A stretch of DNA of 5,275 nucleotides from JAAYAY01 sp964429355. Lineage in GTDB: Bacteria; Planctomycetota; Planctomycetia; Pirellulales; Thermoguttaceae. The translations under genes and the position numbers were made by a program. Shown piece by piece: positions 1 through 5,275 of this stretch. The notes under the pieces were generated by a model that was not told the DNA's origin, did not search any database, and worked only from the letters and a program-made list of their open reading frames with translations. Numbering within the stretch: position 1 is the stretch's first letter; every line of letters starts with the position of its first letter. The stretch covers positions 1-5,275 of the forward strand of contig CAYSCH010000526.1 in the NCBI GenBank assembly GCA_964429355.1, in the 5' to 3' direction.

Positions 1-682
1 AGAAGGCAATCGAATCAAGCGGACCGCCATCGCCACGGGCGAGGTGACCGAGTATGTGTGGGATCATCGGAACCGGCTCGTGGCGGTCGTCGACCGCCTC
101 AGCGAGGAGGGGCCAGTCGTTCAGTCGGTGGAGTATGTCTATGATTCGCAGAACCGGTGGATTGGCAAGTCGGTGGAGCCTGATGGCGATGGGCCGGAGG
201 GAGCGGTCGAGACGCATTTCGTCTACCAGGGGAACCAGATCGTCCTTCAGGTCGACGGCGAGGGTGAGGTCGCGAACCGCTATCTCTGGGGTCCGGCGGT
301 GGACCAGATCCTGGCCGACGAGCAAGTGCAGGCGGATGGTTCAAGTGAGGTGCTTTGGCCGTTGACGGATCACTTGAATACGGTTCGGGATTTGGCGGAC
401 TATGATCCCGAGACGGATGTCACAACCGTCGTCAACCACATTGTTTACGACGCCTTCGGACGGGTGACGAGCCAGACCGACGCCTCGGTCACCACGCTGT
501 TCGGCTTCACGGCCCGACCGTTTGACTCGGACACGGGGCTGCAAAACAATCTGAATCGGTGGTACGATGCGGAGACGGGGACTTGGATCAGCGTCGACCC
601 GATGGGCTTCGCCGCGGCCGATGCGAATCTGTATCGGTATGTGGGGAATGAGGTGACGGTGGCAACGGATCCGACGGGGCTG
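1..682 (+). repeat. RHS core copy 1 (long direct repeat with 2954-3635)
   Basis: This segment aligns without any indel to 2954-3635 (constant offset 2953) and is highly similar at the DNA level; for example 11-54 matches exactly. The similarity stops at the DPxGL motif, where the tips become unrelated. Confidence 0.9.
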
Positions 683-1186
683 GTCGGTGAAGACTGGATT
701 ATCACAACTGCGGGCGGCCAAATCGTGAGGATTATTGTGCCCGGCGTCGGCGTTTTCCAGGGGCCAATGGCGGCGTGGGAGGCGGGTGCGGCGACTGAAA
801 TCACGGCTTCGGAGGTGGTGGGCATTCTACTGGAATCGCGACAAGGCGCTGTCGCAGGAGAGGCCGTTGCGGTAGAGGGGGCGGTAACTGCGGGCGGCGG
901 CTTCTGGACGACCATAGCGTACGGAGGTGCGTACACCATCATAGCTGCGGAAGTAGTCGTTGTCGTCGGCGAGGTGTCGGCCATTACATACCACACCAGC
1001 AAAGATTTCTCTGCTCGCTCTGAATTTGTAGACTTGTCGGAACAGCAATACGTCAGACAGGGATATGGCGCAGCCACGGCTGCCCAAAAGGCCAAACAAG
1101 ATTTGGGCAAACTTGACGAGAACCGACCTGGATTCTGCTCGTTGTATGGTCATTACTTCTGCGAGACCTATGTTGGATGGTGGTAA
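2..1186 (+). CDS. RHS/YD-repeat polymorphic toxin, C-terminal part with tip 1 (5' truncated by window edge)
   Basis: The frame is open from base 2, so the gene starts upstream of the window; the GTG at 44 is internal. The visible 394 residues begin in YD repeats (for example YDSQNRW, YDAFGRV) and pass into the RHS-associated core, with FGFTARPFDSDTGLQ at about residues 167-181. The paired DPMG (199-202) and DPTG (223-226) are 20 residues apart and fit the known intramolecular aspartyl protease that frees Rhs tips. After DPTGL comes a variable 167-residue tip. It has Ala/Gly/Val-rich sequence, a long hydrophobic run at about 300-331 that could span a membrane, and a hydrophilic end of about 65 residues with two Cys five residues apart and a terminal Trp-Trp. 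I do not recognise the tip. By family precedent the core is a shell delivering a toxin to competitors. The tip could be a pore former, or an enzyme preceded by a translocation helix; both are inferences. The gene is followed after 6 bases by a probable immunity gene. Confidence 0.9.
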   Translation, partial: EGNRIKRTAIATGEVTEYVWDHRNRLVAVVDRLSEEGPVVQSVEYVYDSQNRWIGKSVEPDGDGPEGAVETHFVYQGNQIVLQVDGEGEVANRYLWGPAVDQILADEQVQADGSSEVLWPLTDHLNTVRDLADYDPETDVTTVVNHIVYDAFGRVTSQTDASVTTLFGFTARPFDSDTGLQNNLNRWYDAETGTWISVDPMGFAAADANLYRYVGNEVTVATDPTGLVGEDWIITTAGGQIVRIIVPGVGVFQGPMAAWEAGAATEITASEVVGILLESRQGAVAGEAVAVEGAVTAGGGFWTTIAYGGAYTIIAAEVVVVVGEVSAITYHTSKDFSARSEFVDLSEQQYVRQGYGAATAAQKAKQDLGKLDENRPGFCSLYGHYFCETYVGWW

Positions 1187-1192
1187 TCTAGC

Positions 1193-1705
1193 GTGAACAC
1201 GCCACTCGTTATGTCGGATCAAGCAAGGCGTCTTCTTGATCGCGCGATCGACAACGCAAAACGCTTGCGCCGTGAACCGGCAAATGCTGCACATTTCGTG
1301 ATGTCGGTGATGAGGAAACCGCCGTCTCTTGCGAGCTACATACTCGACGATCTTGGAATTGACGTTGACTTGCTCCGGGAAGCGATCGAGGAGATTTCTC
1401 TACAATCCGTGAGTGCCGCAACTACCTCAGAAAGCATCCCTGCTGTCGTCGAGCGAGCTCGGTTCAACGCAGAACGATTCCATTGTACGTTCGTTGATAC
1501 CGAGCATGTCTTACTAGGGGCGATGCAGTTGGCCGGGCCCATCTTGCGCGAGGCGTTCCGCAGTTTTGGCGTGTCGGTAGAGGATGCCATTGTACGAGCA
1601 GAGGCGATTTCCCAGATGGCAGCGACGGGCGCGATACTTCCGGCGCGACCGGATCAAGGCCAAGAGACGGAAGGCAAAGACAGCTCAACGAATTCGGCGC
1701 ACTGA
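1193..1705 (+). CDS. Stand-alone double Clp N-domain protein, candidate immunity protein for tip 1
   Basis: The 170-residue product contains two Clp N-terminal repeats. The first is at about residues 8-68 (DQARRLLDRAIDNAKRL, then a LASYILDDLGIDVDLLREAI helix pair). The second is at about 80-138 (VVERARFNAERF, TEHVLLGAM, GPILREAFRSFGVSVEDA). In ClpA/B/C this domain binds substrates and adaptors ahead of the AAA+ rings. Here no Walker motif or AAA+ module follows, so it cannot be an unfoldase by itself. The remaining 30 residues are polar and low in complexity. The GTG start at 1193 lies 6 bases after the RHS stop; ATG 1211 (MSDQARR) is an alternative that fits the usual Clp-N beginning as well, and neither has a strong ribosome binding site. 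Its place right behind a polymorphic toxin tip suggests an immunity role; that is inference. The next RHS fragment begins within a few bases of its stop. Confidence 0.8.
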   Translation: MNTPLVMSDQARRLLDRAIDNAKRLRREPANAAHFVMSVMRKPPSLASYILDDLGIDVDLLREAIEEISLQSVSAATTSESIPAVVERARFNAERFHCTFVDTEHVLLGAMQLAGPILREAFRSFGVSVEDAIVRAEAISQMAATGAILPARPDQGQETEGKDSSTNSAH

Positions 1706-1707
1706 TT

Positions 1708-1878
1708 GCGCGGCCGATCGACTCCGCCACGGGACTCCAAAACAATCTGAATCGGTGGTACGATGCGGAGACGGGGACGTGGATCAGTGTGGATCCGATG
1801 GGGTTCGCCGCAGCCGATGCGAATTTGTATCGGTACGTGGGGAATGAGGCGACGACTCTCATTGATCCGGTAGGTCTG
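1708..1878 (+). repeat. RHS core copy 2 (short direct repeat with 3465-3635)
   Basis: This segment aligns to 3465-3635 without indels (offset 1757). Bases 1738-1852 are identical to 3495-3609 over all 115 positions. A similar but less exact match exists to 512-682. Recognisable homology starts at the ARPxDSxTGLQ motif, directly after the stop of the Clp-N gene, and ends at DPVGL. Confidence 0.92.
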
Positions 1879-2472
1879 GAACCATGGACAAGCCTGGGTG
1901 GGTGGAATCCTTGGTGTGTGCCACCTTTTAGTTGGGGGATCAGTTTGGCGACCGGAGTTGTTTCGGCCGATGATCGGGGGCTTGAACTGGATCGCGCGAG
2001 ACGTACGGCGATTCGTGAACGCGCGATCAACAATCCAACGGAGGAGAATGTTAGGGCCGCCCTGGAGAGTTACCGGGCTACGCAGGGCGAAGTTGACCGG
2101 ATGGCAACGGCTGCCGAAATCGGCGTGGAGTACAACGCCGCGGCTTTGGGGGGCGGATATCTGCCGGCAGGGCGAACGGCCGAAGCTGCTTTTTCCGCCG
2201 CTGGCCGAGCGATGGACAGAAATGGACTGACGAAGGCGGGCCGCGCTATACAGAAGCATGGCGACCGAGCTGGAAGTGTATTTCCAAAGTCAACGGGAAG
2301 CGCTGCCGCGAGGAATGCCATGGGACAAGAGGTGTTGGACGGCATAATTTACAGTACAAGTCGAACGATCAAACCGAACAAATATGGCGGTATTGACATT
2401 TGGGACAATTTCACGCAGCGCGGTGCTCGATTTGACAGTCATGGGAATTTCATAACCTTCCTTGATCCGTAG
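1789..2472 (+). CDS. Orphan RHS C-terminal cassette with toxin tip 2
   Basis: The RHS-like frame is open from 1498 (after a TGA at 1495-1497) to the TAG at 2470-2472. It becomes RHS-like only at about 1708, and the first in-frame GTG is 1789, inside the core. No start has a convincing ribosome binding site, so this may be a silent cassette rather than a translated gene. From 1789 the 227 residues contain the end of the core with DPMG and DPVG, a Trp-rich linker (SLGGWNPW, 36-43) and an alpha-helical pre-toxin region (about 60-115). A Gly-rich turn follows (GGGYLPAG), then a compact tip at about 146-227. The tip has KAGRAIQKHGDRAGSVFP, a GQEVLD helix, RGARFD and a closing GNFITFLDP. This pattern resembles a tip I remember from many Rhs and CdiA-like proteins; a small RNase-type toxin with His157 and Arg211 as candidate catalytic residues is plausible but unproven. 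A likely immunity gene follows after 13 bases. Confidence 0.75.
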   Translation: MDPMGFAAADANLYRYVGNEATTLIDPVGLEPWTSLGGWNPWCVPPFSWGISLATGVVSADDRGLELDRARRTAIRERAINNPTEENVRAALESYRATQGEVDRMATAAEIGVEYNAAALGGGYLPAGRTAEAAFSAAGRAMDRNGLTKAGRAIQKHGDRAGSVFPKSTGSAAARNAMGQEVLDGIIYSTSRTIKPNKYGGIDIWDNFTQRGARFDSHGNFITFLDP

Positions 2473-2475
2473 GAG
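2471..2475 (+). promoter_or_regulatory. Ribosome binding site of the 78-residue immunity gene
   Basis: AGGAG ends 10 bases before the ATG at 2486 and overlaps the TAG stop of the upstream toxin cassette (2470-2472). This is a good Shine-Dalgarno match and suggests translational coupling. It is the clearest ribosome binding site in the window and implies that the immunity gene is translated even if the toxin cassette is silent. Confidence 0.7.
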
Positions 2476-2485
2476 CGAGTGACAT

Positions 2486-2722
2486 ATGCCGGACTACAAT
2501 GTGATAATCGCCAGTGACCCTGACCACGAGAAGGTTTTCGCTGAACTCCGGTATGGAGACAAAGTTATCGCTTGCGTAAGCCAAGAGAACGGCGCTGATC
2601 GGCTGAATGTTGAGTTCCCGGGACCTGGATTAGTTGAAGCTTACGTTCTGCGCGAGGTCCCGTTAAACGATTTCATCTACCTGCTGGAATCGGGCGCGAA
2701 GAAATTGCTGGAGCAAGAATAG
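2486..2722 (+). CDS. Small probable immunity protein for tip 2
   Basis: This is a 78-residue acidic soluble protein with no signal peptide or membrane segment. It begins with MPDYNVIIASDPDHEKVFAE, continues with probable beta strands (ELRYGDKVIACVSQ, RLNVEFPGPGL), and ends in an amphipathic helix (LNDFIYLLESGAKKLLEQE). The layout is a small beta sheet plus a C-terminal helix. I associate this type of sequence (DPDHE near the start, VEFPGPG in the middle) with small proteins next to polymorphic toxin tips like tip 2, from memory only. It starts 13 bases after the toxin cassette stop, with a strong ribosome binding site. Small size, acidity and position all fit a cytoplasmic immunity protein that binds and blocks the tip. 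The next RHS fragment starts almost directly after its stop. Confidence 0.85.
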   Translation: MPDYNVIIASDPDHEKVFAELRYGDKVIACVSQENGADRLNVEFPGPGLVEAYVLREVPLNDFIYLLESGAKKLLEQE

Positions 2723-2732
2723 CCAAGCTCGA

Positions 2733-4232
2733 ATGTCCGCCTTGCTCGGGCTCTTGACGCAGATGACGTCGCCGGATGGGGTGGCGGACTATTCGTACGA
2801 CGCCCGTGGGCAATTGACGGGGGCGAGCTACGAATACCAGGATGGGGAAGCCTACTCGTACGACGCCAACGGCAATCGGACCGGCGGCGGTTACGTGGTG
2901 GGCGACCACAACCGGCTGCTCTCGGACGGGACGTACAGCTACGAATATGAGGGCGAAGGGAACCGAATCAAGCGGACCGCCATCGCCACGGGCGAGGTGA
3001 CCGAGTACGTGTGGGACCATCGGAATCGGCTGGTGGCGGTGGTGGATCGGCTGAGCGAAGAGGGGCCAATCGTCCAGTCGGTGGAATACGTCTATGATTC
3101 TCAGAATCGCTGGATCGCCAAGTCGGTGGATCCGGATGGCGACGGGCCGGAAGAAGCGGTTGAGACCCACTTCGTCTACCAGGGCAACCAGATTGTTCTG
3201 CAAACTGACGGCGCGGGTGAGGTCACCAACCGGTATCTCTGGGGGCCGGCGGTGGACCAGATCCTGGCCGACGAGCAGGTGCAGGTGGATGGTTCGAGCG
3301 AGGTATTGTGGCCGCTGACGGATCACCTCAATACCGTGCGCGATCTGGCCGTCTACGACGCCGAAACGGACGTCACTACCATCGCCAACCACTTGGTTTA
3401 CGACGCCTTCGGACGAGTCACGGGGCAGACCGATCCGACCGTGACCGCGCTGTTCGGCTTCACCGCCCGGCCCTTCGATTCGGACACGGGGCTGCAAAAC
3501 AATCTGAATCGGTGGTACGATGCGGAGACGGGGACGTGGATCAGTGTGGATCCGATGGGGTTCGCCGCAGCCGATGCGAATTTGTATCGGTACGTGGGGA
3601 ATGAGGCGATAACGGCCGTCGATCCCAGCGGACTAGAAAGAGGAGATTGGGATAGCCTGGGGGGGTGGAACCCGTGGTCGTGGTGGGGCATCCGAATGGT
3701 CCCTAACGCACTGACAGGAAACTCCGATTGTTATGGCTGGGAGGATGACGAACTCAACCGCAAGATCCTTGCGAACAAGATCGAGCATATTCAGACGGCC
3801 GAGGATTATCGGCGTGTACAGCAGGGTCAGCTTAAGGAAGCGGCGAGGCTATCGGCGCAACAAGCTGAAAATGGCGTCAACGCGAGCATAATAGGCTTCA
3901 GCGGAGGCTTCTTGCGGCCATCGGCTGCCGCAAGTAGACCCGCGAACCTAACGCCGGGGGGTGCCGGTCGTAGCGGAGCGTTTAGACAAGCCAAGGATGC
4001 TGGGATTCCCCGGAGCCAGCAACCGTCGGCCGTGCGAACGGTGCCGGACAGGACGAACCCGGCGAGGACAGTTCGAGAATACGAATTCAAGGTGCCGGGA
4101 AAGAAGGAACCAGTAGTGATCCGAGAGGATCGAGGTGGGCACACGTATGGGCCGAATGATCCCCAGAATCGCGGCCCGCACTTTAACACGCCCGATGGTG
4201 GGCATTACGACTACCAAATTCACGGCGGTTGA
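2733..4232 (+). CDS. Orphan RHS core fragment with HNH/endonuclease VII-type toxin tip 3
   Basis: This 499-residue frame starts at ATG 2733, 10 bases after the upstream immunity gene, without a good ribosome binding site. RHS homology begins at about residue 8 (LTQMTSPDGVADYSYDARGQ), so the shell-forming N-terminal part of a full RHS protein is absent. YD repeats run to about 235, the core is at about 240-301, and DPMG (273-276) with DPSG (297-300) mark the autoprotease. After a SLGGWNPW linker and a helical pre-toxin region comes the tip at about 415-499: GAFRQAKDAGIPRSQQP, then VREYEFK, GGHTYG, GPHFN and HYDY. The order Glu449/451, His470, His483, His491 agrees with the Endo VII-like nuclease toxins (I think Tox-HNH-EHHH). 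This predicts metal-dependent cleavage of nucleic acid in the target cell. Translation is uncertain because the start may be fortuitous. The immunity gene follows after 6 bases. Confidence 0.85.
   Translation: MSALLGLLTQMTSPDGVADYSYDARGQLTGASYEYQDGEAYSYDANGNRTGGGYVVGDHNRLLSDGTYSYEYEGEGNRIKRTAIATGEVTEYVWDHRNRLVAVVDRLSEEGPIVQSVEYVYDSQNRWIAKSVDPDGDGPEEAVETHFVYQGNQIVLQTDGAGEVTNRYLWGPAVDQILADEQVQVDGSSEVLWPLTDHLNTVRDLAVYDAETDVTTIANHLVYDAFGRVTGQTDPTVTALFGFTARPFDSDTGLQNNLNRWYDAETGTWISVDPMGFAAADANLYRYVGNEAITAVDPSGLERGDWDSLGGWNPWSWWGIRMVPNALTGNSDCYGWEDDELNRKILANKIEHIQTAEDYRRVQQGQLKEAARLSAQQAENGVNASIIGFSGGFLRPSAAASRPANLTPGGAGRSGAFRQAKDAGIPRSQQPSAVRTVPDRTNPARTVREYEFKVPGKKEPVVIREDRGGHTYGPNDPQNRGPHFNTPDGGHYDYQIHGG
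2754..3635 (+). repeat. RHS core copy 3, the longest core fragment of the window
   Basis: This segment contains the regions matching copy 1 (2954-3635), copy 2 (3465-3635) and copy 4 (3190-3367). Its left edge, near codons LLTQMTSPDG, is where RHS-like coding begins after the short non-RHS stretch behind the upstream immunity gene. The exact left limit cannot be set without the full-length gene. Confidence 0.85.
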
Positions 4233-4238
4233 CCACGT

Positions 4239-4967
4239 ATGCCAACAACTCAATATCATGCCGACGCACTGGCAAATGACTTCGCGTTGTTCTGCGACGA
4301 TGTTCGGCAAATCGCGATATGGCGAGATCTATTTGCGCACGGGCCGCCCGTGAGCGGCTTGACAATTACGCCAAGCCAGGGGTCGTTGGAGAGCATCGTC
4401 GAGGCATCAAGAAGCGTCCTGCTCGCCGGACACCATCCTCGTGCTGGGTCACATTTGTGGATGTTCCTTGCTGATGGTCCGTGGCAGGATGACACTCGCC
4501 TCGCGAACTACTGGAAGATTTGGAGATATCTGCGACGGGAGGGGATAGCCTGGCCAGAATCCCAAAAAGGGCCGGAAATCGTATCCCGTTCGGGCAGCTG
4601 TGTGCGATATGCCTCAACAGGGCTGGTGGACAGCACGAATTTCGGCCCGGCAATGACGATTGCATTTCGGCGGCTTTGCGCCTCGTTCATGCTTGTCAGC
4701 GCAGATGATTTTCTCTCGGAGCCGGGTGTTCTCGGGCTGTTTAACACTGCGTTCTCGCGTCTTACTGACGGCAGCGCCGAGACGCATGTAGACTGGGGAC
4801 GACTTATCCAATTCCGAGCAGCACGAGGGGATGTAATCATCAAAAGGGCTGGACTGTTCGATGAGTTCGCGTGGTCGCTTGACCTTTTCGCCCGACCGGA
4901 CGTGTTGGAGCAGTTCTGCAAGCACGGGATGGAAAAGGGGACATCACGGGAACGGGGTCAGGCTTAG
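4239..4967 (+). CDS. Unrecognised 242-residue protein, probable immunity protein for tip 3
   Basis: ATG 4239 follows the stop of the nuclease-tip cassette by 6 bases. The only upstream purine-rich element is GGCGG at 4224-4228, inside the toxin's last codons. The product is soluble, with no signal peptide and no clear membrane segment. It has a mixed alpha/beta appearance with many aromatic residues: SHLWMFLADGPW at about 72-83, RLANYWKIWRYLRREG at about 87-102, a Ser/Gly-rich middle (IVSRSGSCVRYASTGLVDS), and helical sections with DFLSEPGVLGLFNTAF and LFDEFAWSLDLFARPDVLEQF. I do not recognise a family. Position directly behind an HNH-type tip makes an immunity function the simplest reading. 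The frame appears intact and codon use looks natural. It could also be an unrelated cargo gene; an untested alternative is a pairing with a different tip lost by recombination. Confidence 0.75.
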   Translation: MPTTQYHADALANDFALFCDDVRQIAIWRDLFAHGPPVSGLTITPSQGSLESIVEASRSVLLAGHHPRAGSHLWMFLADGPWQDDTRLANYWKIWRYLRREGIAWPESQKGPEIVSRSGSCVRYASTGLVDSTNFGPAMTIAFRRLCASFMLVSADDFLSEPGVLGLFNTAFSRLTDGSAETHVDWGRLIQFRAARGDVIIKRAGLFDEFAWSLDLFARPDVLEQFCKHGMEKGTSRERGQA

Positions 4968-4989
4968 ACTATTAACCGCCTTTGCGGAG

Positions 4990-5075
4990 GACCGGGTGGC
5001 CCCGGGCGGTTTCCCGCCCGGGGCTCCCACAGACCCGCTCTGTGCCGGTTTGCAGCCTCCGGTTCCTCAAGTGAT
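4990..5075 (-). mobile_element. Degenerate, 5'-truncated group II intron 3' end (domains V and VI)
   Basis: Read on the minus strand, 5065-5032 is a 34-nt segment (GAACCGG...GCGGGTC) of the same length and general pattern as the group II catalytic domain V (consensus-like GAGCCG...CGGTTC). The AGC triad reads AAC, and the terminal tetraloop is lost. It is followed at once by CTGTGGGAGCCCC and a perfect 11-bp stem (5024-5014 with 5009-4999) closed by a GAAA tetraloop. Then comes CCACCC, which pairs back with GGG and leaves an unpaired A (complement of 4997) where the domain VI branch point is expected. The predicted intron end is near 4990-4992. No reverse transcriptase or domains I-IV are present, so this is a relic. 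It could alternatively be a plain hairpin repeat or a terminator, but the order domain V, short linker, domain VI argues for the intron. The consensus is recalled, not searched. Confidence 0.6.
4999..5024. repeat. Perfect 11-bp GC inverted repeat
   Basis: GCCCCGGGCGG (4999-5009) and its exact complement (5014-5024) enclose a 4-base loop, TTTC on plus and GAAA on minus. A GNRA-type tetraloop on the minus strand points to a structured RNA in that direction. No T-run follows on plus, so a standard intrinsic terminator for the upstream gene is not supported, although the stem could still slow transcription. Confidence 0.9.
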
Positions 5076-5096
5076 CCCTTCGTTTCGTGTGAGTCT

Positions 5097-5275
5097 AGAT
5101 CGTTCTGCAAATCGACGGCGAGGGACAGGTCGCCAACCGCTATCTTTGGGGTCCGGCGGTGGACCACATTTTTTGCGGACGAGCAGGTGCAGTCGGACGG
5201 TACGAGCGAGGCGCTGTGGACGCTGACGGATCACCTCAATACCGTGCGCGATCTGGCCGTCTACGACGCCGAAAC
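5097..5275 (+). pseudogene. Broken RHS core fragment (copy 4), runs off the window
   Basis: This matches 3190-3367 of copy 3. Bases 5221-5275 are identical to 3313-3367 over all 55 positions. The frame IVLQIDGEGQVANRYLWGPAVD is readable from 5099, but a TAG lies immediately upstream in the same frame (5096-5098). One extra base in or next to a six-T run (5169-5174) then shifts the frame, so the conserved LADEQVQ segment is lost. It has no start codon context. It is probably the beginning of another displaced RHS-tip cassette whose tip lies beyond the right edge; as it stands it cannot be read as one RHS protein. Confidence 0.85.

Larger units (their letters stand above)
4968..5096. other. Non-coding junction between the third immunity gene and the next RHS fragment
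   Basis: I see no gene here. The segment holds a small inverted repeat (CCGC at 4976-4979 and GCGG at 4984-4987, loop CTTT), which is too weak and lacks the T-run needed for a convincing terminator. It also holds the large structured element described separately at 4990-5075. An in-frame TAG at 5096-5098 stands at the border with the RHS homology that follows. Confidence 0.6.

Noticed and set aside
588..682. DPxG motifs 20 residues apart instead of the 18 described for enterobacterial Rhs
   Set aside because: The same 20-residue spacing occurs in copies 1, 2 and 3, and I recall it as ordinary for RHS cores of this DPxGF type, so it is a family variant rather than an anomaly.
706..898. 13-base direct repeat AACTGCGGGCGGC at 706-718 and 886-898, exactly 60 codons apart
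   Set aside because: The flanking sequence shows no further similarity, so this is probably chance in Ala/Gly-rich coding sequence.
2673..3497. Long minus-strand open frame (274 codons) opposite RHS copy 3, with similar ones opposite copies 1 and 2
   Set aside because: It mirrors the GC-rich, repeat-bearing RHS coding strand. Its protein is His/Arg/Pro-rich without family features, and the matching minus-strand frames occur only because the core is repeated.
4356..4395. TTGACA resembling a -35 box inside the 242-residue gene, and another near 2394 in cassette 2
   Set aside because: Neither has a -10-like element at suitable distance, and both lie inside coding sequence.
4968..4990. Possible intrinsic terminator or attC-like site after the third immunity gene
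   Set aside because: The stem has only 4 bp and no T-run. The GTTAATA on the minus strand does not fit the attC core pattern.
1..5275. CRISPR array, tRNA or rRNA genes, transposase or integrase genes
   Set aside because: No short regularly spaced repeats, no tRNA-like sequence and no transposase or integrase motifs were seen in either strand.

Overview
The window is all plus-strand coding and holds the C-terminal end of an RHS/YD-repeat polymorphic toxin locus. Behind it lies an array of displaced (orphan) RHS C-terminal cassettes. The phrasing of the RHS core (a GLQNNLNRWYDAETG block followed by DPMGFAAADANLYRYVGN), the high GC content and a stand-alone Clp N-domain protein remind me of Planctomycetes. 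That assignment rests on remembered sequence style and is moderate to low confidence.

Layout. (1) Bases 2-1186: the 3' end of an RHS gene that enters from the left edge, ending in an unrecognised tip with a long hydrophobic stretch. (2) 1193-1705: a small protein made of two Clp N-terminal repeats, in the immunity-gene position. (3) About 1708-2472: a short RHS-core fragment with no convincing start of its own, fused to a second tip that resembles a widespread small toxin domain. It is followed by a 78-residue likely immunity protein (2486-2722) with a clear ribosome binding site. (4) 2733-4232: a longer RHS-core fragment carrying a third tip that looks like an HNH/endonuclease VII-type nuclease, followed by an unrecognised 242-residue probable immunity protein (4239-4967). 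(5) 4968-5096: non-coding DNA containing what looks like a decayed, 5'-truncated group II intron 3' end (domains V and VI) on the minus strand. (6) 5097-5275: a fourth RHS-core fragment, broken by an in-frame stop and a frameshift, running off the right edge.

How it works together (inference from known Rhs systems). The upstream full-length RHS protein would form the shell and release its tip by the paired DPxG aspartyl autoprotease motif, and the gene just downstream protects the producer. The downstream cassettes repeat the end of the core, are nearly identical to each other over stretches (115 bp perfectly identical between cassettes 2 and 3), and carry different tips with different downstream genes. 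They look like a stock of alternative toxin/immunity pairs that homologous recombination in the core could place on the expressed gene. The most novel elements are the first tip with its Clp-N partner, the unknown third immunity protein, and the group II intron relic at a cassette junction.
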